Shown: positions 31,401-39,224 of the stretch, one piece after another
Numbering within the stretch: the first letter of the stretch is position 1
Layout of the letters: each line of letters begins with the position of its first letter
From: Nonomuraea corallina
GTDB lineage: Bacteria > Actinomycetota > Actinomycetes > Streptosporangiales > Streptosporangiaceae
Direction of reading: 5' to 3'
NCBI RefSeq assembly: GCF_027620315.1
Contig: NZ_JAPNNL010000032.1
Span: 1 to 50,293 of the forward strand
Length of the DNA: 50,293 bases
Translations under genes and position numbers: made by a program
Notes under the pieces: generated by a model
Seen by the model: the letters and a program-made list of their open reading frames with translations, nothing else
Told to the model about the DNA's origin: nothing
Database searches by the model: none

Positions 31401-33469
31401 GGGTGGGCCGCCTGCCAAGGCGGCAGCGCCGCCACCGCCCGCGCCACCTCCGGCTCGCTGCGCAGGAGCCGCAGCGCCGCGTCGATCCGGTCGAGCAACT
31501 GTTCACCCGGCCCCGAGGCGGCCTCGGCGAGCATCCGGTTCAGCCGGTGCACGACCAGGGACCGCAGCGCGGCTCGTACCCGCCGCTGATCCGCACCCAG
31601 CCGCAGCACGTCCAGCATCCGCGCCAGATGCGCCGCCGTCCGCCCCGGATGATCGTGTACGGCGAGGACCAGCGCCTCCAGCCCCGCCGTCTCCTCAAGC
31701 AGTTGCCCCACCACCAGGTCGGGCACGTCCACCGGAGAAGCCGCCCACGCCCCGGACGCCCCGCCGGGCACGTCGGCAGGGGACGGCGTCCACGTGCCGT
31801 GGGGCCGCCCGGCCTGTTCGCCGGAGGTCTCGAACAGACCGGTCGCCCACGTGGCGATCCCGGCCGTGCGCTTGTCGTCCATTCCCGGTACGACCGACAG
31901 CAGCACGCGCAGTTCCCCGGGCGATGGGGCGGTCAGCACGGCCAAGGCCACCGCGATTCCGGCCACCTCGGCGTCCGGCGCGTCCGGTGAGGTGGACCAG
32001 CGCTCCCGTTCCCGGGTGAGGAAGCGGTGGACGAGTTCGTCGCCCGGCCCGATCGCGTGGCCGCGTACCCGCATGAGGGCCGCCAGATGGACCCGCAGCG
32101 GGACCGCGTACAGGGGGTCGTCGAGCGGAAAGGGGCGGATCCGGTCGAGCGCGTCCCCCGTGCCGGCGGGCCGGCCGGGGGCGGGCCTGGTGGCGTAGGC
32201 GCGGATGGCGGCGGCGGCGTGCTCGGCGCGTTCCGGCAGGGTCAGCGGGTGGTCCTCCAGCCGGATCGTGGTGTGTACGAGCCGTTTGAGACGGCCGCCG
32301 GCGGCGGTGTCCAGCCGGCGCCACCAGCCGGCCGAGGGCGGGGCGACTCCAGCGGAGGCGCGGGCCACCAGCAGCAGGCGGACGCGCGGGTTGTGCCGAT
32401 GGCCTGCCAGGCGGCGGGCCAGTTCGGCGGCGAGCGCCGCCGACGGCTCCGGGAAGTCGAGCACCAGCAGGGTGGGCCGGAGCGCGTCCAGCCGGGCCGC
32501 CGGATCCGAGAGCGGCCCCATGAGGGAGGGCGCCGGCACGACGCCGGCGTCCCACCCGGCGGCGGACAGGTCCCGGCAGAGCTCCACCGCCAGCCTGCTC
32601 TTCCCCGAGCCGCCCGGCCCGGTGATCAGCGCGACCGACAGCGGCTCCGGTCCGGCGGCCCACGTGCGCAGTGCCGCCAGCTCCGCTTTCCTGCCGACGA
32701 ACGGCACCACCGCGTGCCGGGCGGCGGGCAACGACCAGTCCGGGCACCCTTGCGGCGGCTCCACCGCGGCGGGCTCCAGCAGGCCGGGCAGCAGCACGAC
32801 CCGCTCGCTCCCGGACACGTCCTCCACCGGCGCCGCCGTGTCCTCCAGCCAGGAGCGGAAGCCGTCGTCCAGCCAGAGCGCCCCGGCCGGCACGACGTCC
32901 GCGTGCCCGTCCCCGTCCCAGGAGACGAGCACGCCGACGAGGTGCCCCGTGGGCTCCGCCAGCAGCGCCGCGCCCGCGAGCGAGCCGGGCGGCGAGCCGC
33001 TCAACTCCACCACCGGACGAACGGACCCCACCCCACCCCCGCCACTCACCACAGCTCTCACCGCCACGGTCCCGGCCGTCACGGTCTCGGTCGGGGTTCC
33101 CGCGCCGTGCGCGGCGCACCGGACCGCGTCGCCGGTCACCCGTCCCCACCGGACCGGCCCAATGGGGCCGGCCCACGGGGCAGGCGGGCCGGGGCTCGTA
33201 CGGGAGTCCGGGGCGGAGACGCGGAGCAGGGCCGCGGCCAGGGAGCCGTGGCCGCGCCACACCGGTTCGGCCGCCGCCCGCGACCCGCCTCCGCGTACGT
33301 GACAGGGAACGCCGGGATCGACCAGGTGGGCCGAGGTCAGCACGAGGCCGGGGGCGACCACGTACCCGGTGCCCGTCACCTCGGCGAGACCGTCAGGTCC
33401 CGAGCGGACCTCGACGACGTGCTCGGAGGCGATCCGTCCGCAGGGGGAATCGCGTGGTGGCCCGTCCAT
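28355..33469 (-). CDS. Trypsin-like / STAND NTPase / TPR multidomain protein (frameshifted near the 3' end)
   Basis: The open frame codes 1,704 residues; homology-like sequence stops near the G6 tract at 28485-28490 and continues in another frame to 27825. Domain order: trypsin-like fold at about 12-205 (His48 in TSAHLV, candidate Ser163 in PGSLAG, no clear Asp where DLALL is expected); NTPase with Walker A GPGGSGKS at 284-291 and Walker B LLVLDF at 334-339; helical region; then many TPR-like repeats from about 690 on. Protease-STAND-TPR proteins are common in filamentous actinomycetes and are thought to be signalling or conflict (immunity) switches, the repeats sensing a ligand. The incomplete triad suggests a binding or conditionally active domain. 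Several in-frame low-complexity repeats interrupt the TPRs. Its start has no strong ribosome site. Confidence 0.8.
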   Translation of the reverse strand: MDGPPRDSPCGRIASEHVVEVRSGPDGLAEVTGTGYVVAPGLVLTSAHLVDPGVPCHVRGGGSRAAAEPVWRGHGSLAAALLRVSAPDSRTSPGPPAPWAGPIGPVRWGRVTGDAVRCAAHGAGTPTETVTAGTVAVRAVVSGGGGVGSVRPVVELSGSPPGSLAGAALLAEPTGHLVGVLVSWDGDGHADVVPAGALWLDDGFRSWLEDTAAPVEDVSGSERVVLLPGLLEPAAVEPPQGCPDWSLPAARHAVVPFVGRKAELAALRTWAAGPEPLSVALITGPGGSGKSRLAVELCRDLSAAGWDAGVVPAPSLMGPLSDPAARLDALRPTLLVLDFPEPSAALAAELARRLAGHRHNPRVRLLLVARASAGVAPPSAGWWRRLDTAAGGRLKRLVHTTIRLEDHPLTLPERAEHAAAAIRAYATRPAPGRPAGTGDALDRIRPFPLDDPLYAVPLRVHLAALMRVRGHAIGPGDELVHRFLTRERERWSTSPDAPDAEVAGIAVALAVLTAPSPGELRVLLSVVPGMDDKRTAGIATWATGLFETSGEQAGRPHGTWTPSPADVPGGASGAWAASPVDVPDLVVGQLLEETAGLEALVLAVHDHPGRTAAHLARMLDVLRLGADQRRVRAALRSLVVHRLNRMLAEAASGPGEQLLDRIDAALRLLRSEPEVARAVAALPPWQAAHPWVRPLKVTLAEMRVERLRDGKRADLATALTTSSAWLAAVGRLPEAVAAAGKAAELFAAAPPYEQAENHAEALFNQAACLLLSGVPEQAVRPAREAVARFGILAEEDPRYGPHAERARYNLACALAGTGRLREAVAGFRSAGGDQQTVDDLETVLGVLPGPSPSASPSASLSASPSASPSRSAGFPAATDWSAGFASGLLSGVGGALGPLDERDARRLPRLGARLAVYLVGAVRGVAVTDQEVCRRLYRLGARLERQGWGEAAAVVAEEAVVRLRGIAAEEPGLRTVLAAAAGLVSRVRGERAELEAAMEAAGEAVENLRALVVLEPGRHRRELAERLRELGEYLLARRRPGAALDVLRESVWVADGLSEGPAERAGEGPGEGANERTGERAGEGAGRLVVECRRSLGACLVELGRAADGLAQFETAAGLLGGAGEQDARLLRDLAGWIRRAKTPPGRTGSYGGPVSATGVAGERGWEASRPGVELRSPGGERFARGDVGGALEAVDEAMGALPEETTPHERLLVGTPFLVRALEVRPLPRQDVLRTLLDDLAGHLDGPVGEPALLGPLAAFADVFTREVPVSAAPGLHAALGECLERYAVLTGEAAAAEAAVRVFQGLATAHGEYRERLGVAFAVLARIEHELARPVPATLERAADLLTGSPEQATLAGTLTLYGDTLLAARRPVEALTHLERAADLCDELDEPAVAAAAYAGLAAALAALDRPRAALEAVAWSMAEQERMPAAQEAVAWPPAGQKRMPAAQERMATGRERMPAGRAAARARADEVRGRVLRRMGRRREALAHLVEAVDRHRALPRTPARRLAAAEVAVVIVDDLLADGRAEEAVEYAVLAVDGYAAAPSARLKHALAKQRLVRCHLMRGALGEAAPLVEELIVDARRASRDLTYRAVLADSLAQSAELLTVLRLDDGPRAEARARESVRLYDELIAAGMAAQGVHAGRAGANLSLAAALGGRSGTGIRWRRCVRRWRRWSGTRRVIRCWPAIWPGPCSCWARR
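29075..29200. repeat. 21-bp period repeat (ERMPAAQ-type) in STAND gene
   Basis: Codes ERMPAAQ, KRMPAAQ, ERMATGR and ERMPAGR with one ten-residue spacer. The copies are close at the DNA level, so recent duplication is likely. Confidence 0.65.
30211..30297. repeat. 12-bp tandem repeat (EGPG/ERAG-type) in STAND gene
   Basis: About seven 12-bp units coding EGPA, ERAG, EGPG, EGAN, ERTG, ERAG and EGAG, inserted between TPR-like helices. Confidence 0.65.
30860..30922. repeat. 12-bp tandem repeat (PSAS-type) in STAND gene
   Basis: About five 12-bp units coding PSAS, LSAS and PSRS, a Ser/Pro linker between TPR blocks. Confidence 0.65.
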
Positions 33470-33579
33470 GGCCGCCGCCTAGTCGCCGGGTCCTGGAATG
33501 CCCTGACCGGCGCCCGGCCTCAGGAAGAATTCCGCCACCAGCTCACTATCCCACCCCGGCCACGAAATTTCCGGGCTTG

Positions 33580-34206
33580 TCAGGCCTTCTGCGCGGTGAG
33601 CCAGGCCGCCAGCCCCAGGTAGACCAGCCCGCTGCCGACGTCGATCCGCCGCCGGGCCCGCGCCGTGCGGCGCACGCGGGTGGCCAGCGCCGACGACAGC
33701 AGCGCGTACGCCCCGTCGGAGGCGATCCCGAGCGTGATCCAGACGAGGCCGAGCACCAGCATCTGCGGCGCGATCGGCCCGGCCGCGGGGTCGGTGAAGT
33801 GCGGCAGGAACGCCAGGAAGAAGATCGCCGTCTTGGGGTTGAGCACGTTGACCACGGCCCCCTCCCAGAACGTCCGCCGCTTCGACCGCACCGGCGGCTC
33901 GGCCGCGTCCTCGGCGGCCGGCCGGGCCAGCAGTCTGCGGAGCCCGAGCCAGACGAGGTAGGCGACGCCGGCGTACTTGACGATCGTGAAGGCGGTCGCC
34001 GAGGCGGCGAGGACGGCGCTGATGCCCAGGGTGGCGGCGACCACGTGGACCGCCGACCCGGCGTGCACGCCGAGCACCGAGACCAGTCCCGCGGTCCTGC
34101 CCTGGGCGACGCTGCGCGTGACGATGAAGGCCACCGCCGGCCCCGGCACCAGGAGGATCGCCAGGGTCGCCGCGGAGAAGAGGGCGAGCGTGGTCGGATC
34201 CGGCAT
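33580..34206 (-). CDS. LysE/RhtB family amino-acid exporter
   Basis: The 208-residue protein with six helices belongs to the LysE/RhtB family: LVPGPAVAFIVTRSVAQGR in the first segment (family PGP motif), YAGVAYLVWLGLRRL, and FWEGAVVNVLNPKTAIFFLAFLPHF, the conserved NPK segment. Such proteins export basic or small amino acids, homoserine lactones or cysteine. It begins 22 bp after the LysR gene stop and is in the same direction, so both are probably co-transcribed. The divergent gene beyond LysR is a cysteine-dioxygenase-like cupin, which makes a thiol amino acid a plausible substrate; this is inference. A weak CCCGG/CCGGG hairpin lies just downstream. Confidence 0.9.
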   Translation of the reverse strand: MPDPTTLALFSAATLAILLVPGPAVAFIVTRSVAQGRTAGLVSVLGVHAGSAVHVVAATLGISAVLAASATAFTIVKYAGVAYLVWLGLRRLLARPAAEDAAEPPVRSKRRTFWEGAVVNVLNPKTAIFFLAFLPHFTDPAAGPIAPQMLVLGLVWITLGIASDGAYALLSSALATRVRRTARARRRIDVGSGLVYLGLAAWLTAQKA

Positions 34207-34228
34207 ACGCCCATCGTAGGAGGGGCCG

Positions 34229-35125
34229 TCAAAGGCTTTCCCGCAGGGCGCCGAGCAGCGCCTCGGTGGCGGGAGGGTGGGGCGGGCGGCCGTAGACGGC
34301 GGCGTACACGTGCCGGGTGGAGCCGGGGATGCGGCGCGCGGTCACGGCGGGATGGCGGTGCGCGCGCAGCGCCAGCCCCGGCAGGACGGTGATGCCGATC
34401 CCGGCCGCGACCAGCGCCTGCACGGCGACGATGTCGTCGCTGGTGAAGGAGATGCGCGGCTCGAACCCGGCCTTGTCGCACATGTCGAGCAGGTGGCTCC
34501 GGCACCGGTCGCATCCCGCGATCCACGACGCTTCGGTGTACGCGGCGAGGTCGGCCTCCTCGACCTCCGGAGGGGGGTCGGCCGGGGCGCGGGCGTCGCC
34601 TGTGGTGATCAGGTAGCTCGGGTCGTCCCACAGGTGGATCATCTGGAGGCCGGGGTCCTCCGGCGCCGTGTCGTCGTACCGGAACATGACCGCGACGTCC
34701 GTCCGCCCGGCGCGGAGCAGCCGGAGCGCCTCGGGCGGTTCGGTCTCGGTGAGTTCGAGCCGCAGCCGGGGGTGCGCCCTGCGGAGCAGGGCCGCCGCCT
34801 CGGGGACGAACGTGCCGAGCGCCGAGGGGAAGGCCGAGAGCCGCACCCGGCCCGACTGCAGCCCGACGTGCGCGGCCAGCTCCTCGGCGGCCGCGTCGAG
34901 CCGGCCGACGATGTCGCTCGCCCGCTCGGCCAGCAGCTTGCCCGCCTCGGTCAGCCGGATGCCGCGCCCCGCCCGCTGGATCAGCTTGGCGCCGGTCTCG
35001 GCCTCCAGCCGGGCCAGGTGGTGGCTGACGGACGGCTGCGCGTAGTGGAGCTCGCGGGCGGCCGCGGTGAGGGAGCCGGTGCGGGCGACGGCGAGCAGGA
35101 CGCGGAGCCGGGTGACATCCAGCAT
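34229..35125 (-). CDS. LysR-family transcriptional regulator
   Basis: The 298-residue protein has the N-terminal winged HTH (MLDVTRLRVLLAVARTGSLTAAARELHYAQPSVSHHL cited in part: TAAARELHYAQPSVSHHLARLE) and a C-terminal type 2 periplasmic-binding-like effector domain (RVRLSAFPSALGTFVPEAAALL, GIGITVLPGLALRAH). The effector domain contains a Cys-rich stretch, CDRCRSHLLDMC, which could sense thiols or redox state. It is divergent from the cupin dioxygenase gene (109-bp spacer) and precedes the LysE exporter, so it probably controls both. LysR regulators of LysE exporters (LysG/ArgP type) usually respond to the exported amino acid. Confidence 0.92.
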   Translation of the reverse strand: MLDVTRLRVLLAVARTGSLTAAARELHYAQPSVSHHLARLEAETGAKLIQRAGRGIRLTEAGKLLAERASDIVGRLDAAAEELAAHVGLQSGRVRLSAFPSALGTFVPEAAALLRRAHPRLRLELTETEPPEALRLLRAGRTDVAVMFRYDDTAPEDPGLQMIHLWDDPSYLITTGDARAPADPPPEVEEADLAAYTEASWIAGCDRCRSHLLDMCDKAGFEPRISFTSDDIVAVQALVAAGIGITVLPGLALRAHRHPAVTARRIPGSTRHVYAAVYGRPPHPPATEALLGALRESL

Positions 35126-35234
35126 TCATCCATCGTATCTATGGGTCGGTACGAATACTTCTGTTGGACCTATCAATGCGTGATGGCGCACGGTAGAAGA
35201 GGCAGCCGCTTTTCCCCAAGGAGCTGGAGGCGTC

Positions 35235-35768
35235 ATGGACACCGTCACGATCGCGCGGCCGGGCCTGGCCGAACTGGTGGAGAGGGTCGGCGCGGTGGCC
35301 GCCCGCCGCCTGCCCGCCAGGGAGACCGCCTTCGCGGTCGCCGACCTGCTGCGCGAGCGGCTGCCCGGCCTGGACATCCTGACCGAGGAGGAGCGGCTGG
35401 GCTCCCCGGACACGTACGTGTCGCGGGTGCTGCACGCGCAGGACGAGTTCTCGATCGTGGCCGTGATCTGGCGTCCCGGCCAGGAGACCGTCATCCACGA
35501 CCATGTCTCGTGGTGCGCGTTCGCCGTGCTGAGCGGCAACGAGCACGAGACCCTCTACCGGGACGAGGGCGACCGCCTGGTGGAGATCGGCCGCGCCGAC
35601 AACCGGCCGGGCGAGGTCAGCGGCTTCGCCCCTCCGGGCGACATCCACAAGGTGCGCAACACCAGTGCGGAGACCGGGGTGTCGATCCACGTGTACGGGG
35701 CGGACGTCGGCAGGCTGGGCAGCAGCGTCCGCCGGGTGTACGAGCTGCCCGTCACAGGTAGCCGATGA
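35235..35768 (+). CDS. Cysteine dioxygenase-like cupin
   Basis: The 177-residue cupin of the type I cysteine-dioxygenase family oxidises a thiol to a sulfinate with non-haem iron. The iron ligands are visible: His88 and His90 in PGQETVIHDHVSWCAF and His138 in PPGDIHKVRN. Cys93-like WC next to the first motif could be the site of the Cys-Tyr crosslink seen in some members, though bacterial enzymes often lack it. AAGGAGCTGGAGG precedes ATG 35235. It is divergent from a LysR regulator and LysE exporter, suggesting a unit that lowers thiol amino-acid load by oxidation and export. The last 17 bp overlap the convergent hydrolase. Other thiol dioxygenase substrates (3-mercaptopropionate) are possible. 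Confidence 0.85.
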   Translation: MDTVTIARPGLAELVERVGAVAARRLPARETAFAVADLLRERLPGLDILTEEERLGSPDTYVSRVLHAQDEFSIVAVIWRPGQETVIHDHVSWCAFAVLSGNEHETLYRDEGDRLVEIGRADNRPGEVSGFAPPGDIHKVRNTSAETGVSIHVYGADVGRLGSSVRRVYELPVTGSR

Positions 35769-36402
35769 GCCGGTCGGCCAGTTCCTCCGGCCGGGACAGC
35801 ATGACGCTGTGGCTGCCGCCGATCTCGTCCGGCTCGACGCCCAGCCGTTCGCGCACCATCGGCCGGACGAACTCCGGCGGGAACCACCGGTCGTCCCGGC
35901 ACAGCAGGTAGCGGGTCGGCACGTCCGGCCACCGGTCCAGCGGCCACGGCTCGACCAGCGCCTTCTCGGCGTGGTCGCGCCCGTGCCGCAGCGCCTCGGC
36001 CGCGAGGTCGGCCGGCACGTCATGCATGAACTGGGCGATCGGGTCGTCGATGTCCACCATGCCGAACCCGGTCGCCTCCCACCAGTCGGCGGGCGCCTCC
36101 CCGGGCGTCGGCACCATGCCGGCCAGCAGCACCAGCAGCTCGGCCCTGGTCCGGTGGCAGACGACGGGCGCGACGAACCCGCCCCACGAGTGGCCCACGA
36201 CGACGAGGCCGTCCAGATGCCCGACGTTCTTGAGCACGTCGGCGACCACGTGGTCGGCGTGGTCGATGAGCCCGGCGTCCGGGTCGTCGAGCGGCAGGTC
36301 CACGGCGACCGTCCGGTGACCGCGTCCGCGCAGGCAGGTCTCCAGCGGGCGCCACGTCCAGGAGGTCCCGCCGCCCCCGTGGATCAGGGCGAACGTCGCC
36401 AT
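35752..36402 (-). CDS. Alpha/beta hydrolase
   Basis: The 216-residue alpha/beta hydrolase starts MATFALIHGGGGTSWTWRP (oxyanion HGGG). The nucleophile is Ser72 in GHSWGG, the acid is Asp170 or Asp171 (CRDDRWF), and the base is His198 (GGSHSVML). It is the size of small esterase/hydroxynitrile-lyase-like members (EstC/PnbE type). The start ATG overlaps the TGA of the PPOX gene (TGATG), so the two are translationally coupled; a GTG one codon upstream is the alternative. Substrate is unknown. It is convergent with and overlaps the cupin gene by 17 bp. Confidence 0.88.
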   Translation of the reverse strand: MATFALIHGGGGTSWTWRPLETCLRGRGHRTVAVDLPLDDPDAGLIDHADHVVADVLKNVGHLDGLVVVGHSWGGFVAPVVCHRTRAELLVLLAGMVPTPGEAPADWWEATGFGMVDIDDPIAQFMHDVPADLAAEALRHGRDHAEKALVEPWPLDRWPDVPTRYLLCRDDRWFPPEFVRPMVRERLGVEPDEIGGSHSVMLSRPEELADRLIGYL

Positions 36403-36887
36403 CACGACCCCGCGGGCATCTGGCCGGGCAGGCGGGTCTGGAAGTCCAGCACGCCGACCCAGGCCGGCCGGACGGCGATGCGCGCCATGCGGACGCCCGG
36501 CCGGTCGGCCTCGGCCACGTTCCTGGCGCCCTGCTCGGGTCCCGCGTAGCGGTGGTGGGCGAGCGCGTACTCCGGCACGATGCCGTCGACGTCGGTCACC
36601 TCGGCCCGGCCGCGGATGAGCAGCACCTCGGGCGGGGTGGCCGTGGTGTCGACGGTGATGGCGACCTCCGGCCTGGCCCGCAGCGCTTTGATCTTGGCGG
36701 CTCCGGCGAACGTGGCCATGACGAGCTCCTCGCCGTCCCAGTGGAACAGCGTGGGGTAGAGGCGCGGCGTCCCGTCGGCGGCGACGTACGCCACCCGGGC
36801 CAGTTCCTTCGAGCCGAGCAGTTTGCGGGCGGTCGGGTGGTCGAGCAGCCGGACGTCTCCCTGTGGAAGGGTGTCCAGAGCGTTCAT
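36402..36887 (-). CDS. Pyridoxamine 5'-phosphate oxidase-like split-barrel flavoprotein (PPOX class)
   Basis: The 161-residue split beta-barrel protein has LLGSKELARVAYVAADGTPRLYPTLFHWDGEELVMATF (cited in part) and KIKALRARPEVAITVDT, the pattern of PPOX-class FMN or F420-binding oxidoreductases. Such actinobacterial proteins reduce quinones, biliverdin or xenobiotics with F420H2 or FMNH2, but cofactor is not decided by the visible motifs. It heads a two-gene operon with the alpha/beta hydrolase and is divergent from an HxlR regulator; a perfect palindrome in between probably controls both sides. The HxlR link suggests induction by reactive electrophiles or oxidants. Confidence 0.85.
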   Translation of the reverse strand: MNALDTLPQGDVRLLDHPTARKLLGSKELARVAYVAADGTPRLYPTLFHWDGEELVMATFAGAAKIKALRARPEVAITVDTTATPPEVLLIRGRAEVTDVDGIVPEYALAHHRYAGPEQGARNVAEADRPGVRMARIAVRPAWVGVLDFQTRLPGQMPAGS

Positions 36888-36908
36888 GGGGCAGCTCCTG
36901 TCCTGAGG

Positions 36909-36929
36909 TTGGTCCTAAACTAGGACCAA
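36909..36929. promoter_or_regulatory. Perfect palindromic operator TTGGTCCTA-N3-TAGGACCAA
   Basis: Nine-bp perfect arms around AAC, midway between the PPOX gene start (36887) and the HxlR start (36956). The length and centre fit a dimeric winged-helix repressor, most likely the adjacent HxlR protein. Confidence 0.75.
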
Positions 36930-36955
36930 GAAGTACTCATTCGCAAGGATTTTCG

Positions 36956-37588
36956 ATGCGGACCTACGACGACCCCTGTGGCGTCGCCCGCGCCCTCGAC
37001 CACATCGGGGAGCGCTGGGCGCTGCTGATCGTGCGCGAGCTGCTGCTGGGCCCCAAGCGCTTCACGGACCTGCGCGACGGCCTGCCCGGCGCGAGCCAGA
37101 ACGTGCTCTCCCAGCGGCTGCGCGAGATGGAGGAATCGGGCGTCCTGCACCGCCGCAGGCTGCCGCCGCCCGCCGCGAGCCAGGTGTACGAGCTGACGGA
37201 GCGGGGGCGTGAGCTGGAGCCGGTGGTGCTGGCGCTGGCCAGGTGGGGCAGCAGGATGCCGTTCACCTCGACCCGGCCGCTGAGCGTCGACGCCCTCATG
37301 CAGGCCCTGAAGTCGATGTTCGACCCCGAGGCGGCGGCCGGCTTCGCGTGCCGGGTCGAGCTGCGGCTCGGCGAACTGAGCTTCCTGGCGACGGTGTCGG
37401 ACGGAAGCTTCGCCCTGGCCAGGACGGCGGAGGGCGAGAGCGCGCAGGCGGTCGTGCACGCCGGACCCGAGGCCCTGCGCGACGTGGTGTTCCTGGGCGT
37501 GCCCGCCGACACGCTCCGCGTCGACGGCGACCGGGCCGTGGCAGAACGCTTCCTGGGGCTCTTCCCCCGCCCGGAGGCGCACGCCTGA
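36956..37588 (+). CDS. HxlR-type winged-helix regulator with C-terminal SCP2-like domain
   Basis: The 210-residue protein has an HxlR/MarR-like wHTH at 1-95: DDPCGVARALDHIGERWALLIVRELL (one Cys at position 8, a usual redox-sensing place in this family), GASQNVLSQRLREMEESGVL and a Pro-rich wing. The remaining 110 residues (RVELRLGELSFLATVSDGSF, HAGPEALRDVVFLG) look like an SCP2-type lipid-binding domain, a fusion frequent in actinobacterial HxlR proteins. It is divergent from the PPOX/hydrolase operon and likely binds the palindrome at 36909. Ligand is unknown. ATG 36956 is preceded by AAGGA; upstream extension would cover the operator. Confidence 0.9.
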   Translation: MRTYDDPCGVARALDHIGERWALLIVRELLLGPKRFTDLRDGLPGASQNVLSQRLREMEESGVLHRRRLPPPAASQVYELTERGRELEPVVLALARWGSRMPFTSTRPLSVDALMQALKSMFDPEAAAGFACRVELRLGELSFLATVSDGSFALARTAEGESAQAVVHAGPEALRDVVFLGVPADTLRVDGDRAVAERFLGLFPRPEAHA

Positions 37589-37634
37589 CGTGCGAGGAGG
37601 CCGCCCCCGCGCGCGAGGGCGACCGGCCCGCGGG

Positions 37635-38975
37635 CTACGACTGCGCCAGCTCCTGCAGGAAGAGCGCCTCGGCGGTCGCCACCCGGCGCAGCTCCTCCAG
37701 GTCGACCCGCTCGTTGGGCGCATGGCAGGCGGCGTCCTCGTCCTCCGCGCCGAACAGCAGGATCTCCGCCGCGGGGAACTGCTTGAGCAGCGTGTTGACC
37801 AGCGGGATCGAGCCGCCCGCGCCCACGTCACGGGGCGGCCGGCCGAAGGCCCGCTCCATCGCCCTGTTGAGCGCGGCGCGCGCCTTGCCGCCCGAGTCGG
37901 CCTGGAAGCCGGAGCCGACGGTGAGGTCGCCGAACGACACCCGCACGCCCCACGGCGCCACCTGCCGCAGGAACTCCGCGACGGCGTCGACCGTGGTCTT
38001 CGGATCGCCCGCCGGCGGCACCCGCACGGTCACCCTGGCCCGCGCGACGGGCTGCACGGCGTTGATCGCCCCCGACACCGACGGCACGTCCAGCCCGGTC
38101 ACGGTGATCGCGTACGAGGACCACAGGCGGTCGGCCAGCGAGCCGGAGCCGACCAGCGACACGCCGTCGAGCACGCCCGCGGTCTTGCGGAACTCCTCCT
38201 CCGTCGGCCCCTGCCCGAGGAAGGAGCCGCGCGGCAGGCCCGGCACCCGGACGTCGCCGTTGTCGTCGTGCAGCGCGGCGCACATGCGCATCAGCGCCGC
38301 CAGCGCGTCGGGCGCGGCGCCGCCGAACGAACCGCTGTGGACGGGCTCGCTGAGCGTGCGCACCTCCATGGTGAAGGCCGCCATGCCGCGCAGCGAGGTC
38401 GTCACCGCCGGGTCGCCGACGCGCGGGTTGCCGGTGTCGGCCACCACGACCGCGTCGGCCCGCAGCAGTTCGGGGTTGCGCTCGACGAACGCCTCCAGCC
38501 GCTCGCCCGCGTACTCCTCCTGGCCCTCGACGATGACCTTGACGCCGACCGGGAAGCGGCCCTGGAAGACGCGGAGCGCGGCGACGTGCGACAGGACGCC
38601 GGACTTGTCGTCGGCCGTGCCGCGGCCGTAGAGCTTGCCGTCGATGAGCGTGGGCTCGAACGGGGGCGTGCGCCAGGCGGCCGGGTCGCCCGCGGGCTGC
38701 ACGTCGTAGTGCGCGTACAGCAGGACGGTCGGCATGCCGGGCGGCGCGGGCGCCTCGGCGTACACCGCCGGGAAGCTGCCCTCGACCGGGACGCGCTGCA
38801 CGCGCGGCAGGCCGGTGCTGCGCAGCAGCTCCTCCACCATGGCCGCGGCGGCGTGCACGGGCTCCTCGGGATGCCCCGGGAAGGCGACCGACGGGATGGC
38901 GGCCAGGCGCCTGAGCTCCTCGACGGTCTGCGGCATAGCGGCCGCCACGGCGCTCTCGATCTGGTCAGGAGTCAC
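37635..38975 (-). CDS. M20 family metallodipeptidase
   Basis: The 446-residue zinc peptidase hydrolyses dipeptides in the cytoplasm. Metal and catalytic motifs are all present: YAHYDVQPAG, GRGTADDKSG, VEGQEEYAGE, VVADTGN and the final HAPNERVDLEEL; SEPVHSGSFGG marks the dimerisation lid. The length fits the CNDP/PepV-like dipeptidase group. I start at GTG 38975 (TPDQIESAV...) after GGGGGA. A TTG start at 39023 would add a 16-residue polar Pro/Arg-rich extension. It stands alone, divergent from the aminotransferase, with a spacer of about 250 bp. Confidence 0.9.
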   Translation of the reverse strand: MTPDQIESAVAAAMPQTVEELRRLAAIPSVAFPGHPEEPVHAAAAMVEELLRSTGLPRVQRVPVEGSFPAVYAEAPAPPGMPTVLLYAHYDVQPAGDPAAWRTPPFEPTLIDGKLYGRGTADDKSGVLSHVAALRVFQGRFPVGVKVIVEGQEEYAGERLEAFVERNPELLRADAVVVADTGNPRVGDPAVTTSLRGMAAFTMEVRTLSEPVHSGSFGGAAPDALAALMRMCAALHDDNGDVRVPGLPRGSFLGQGPTEEEFRKTAGVLDGVSLVGSGSLADRLWSSYAITVTGLDVPSVSGAINAVQPVARARVTVRVPPAGDPKTTVDAVAEFLRQVAPWGVRVSFGDLTVGSGFQADSGGKARAALNRAMERAFGRPPRDVGAGGSIPLVNTLLKQFPAAEILLFGAEDEDAACHAPNERVDLEELRRVATAEALFLQELAQS

Positions 38976-39224
38976 GGGAAGGTCCCCCGGGGGTCGTTCT
39001 CGGTTGGTGGGCGTTCCTCCCAAGCCTACTGAGGCGGCCGCGGTCCTCAGGCGACGGTCCCGCCGAGGGACAGGCGATGGTCAAGGTGTTGCGGATTTCG
39101 TAGTCGTTACAGAAAAGCACTGCGGATCCCTGGTCTTGACAGTTTGGTTACGACGCAATCCCTTGGCAAAGTGGCTGGTGAGGCGGCACACTGGGGTGCA
39201 GCTCGACACAAGGGATAGATACAC
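38976..39224. other. Intergenic control region, dipeptidase/aminotransferase
   Basis: This 249-bp divergent spacer is less GC-rich near 39090-39220. A TTGACA hexamer occurs at about 39135, but no good -10 at 16-18 bp follows. No repeat or known operator was recognised. Confidence 0.4.
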
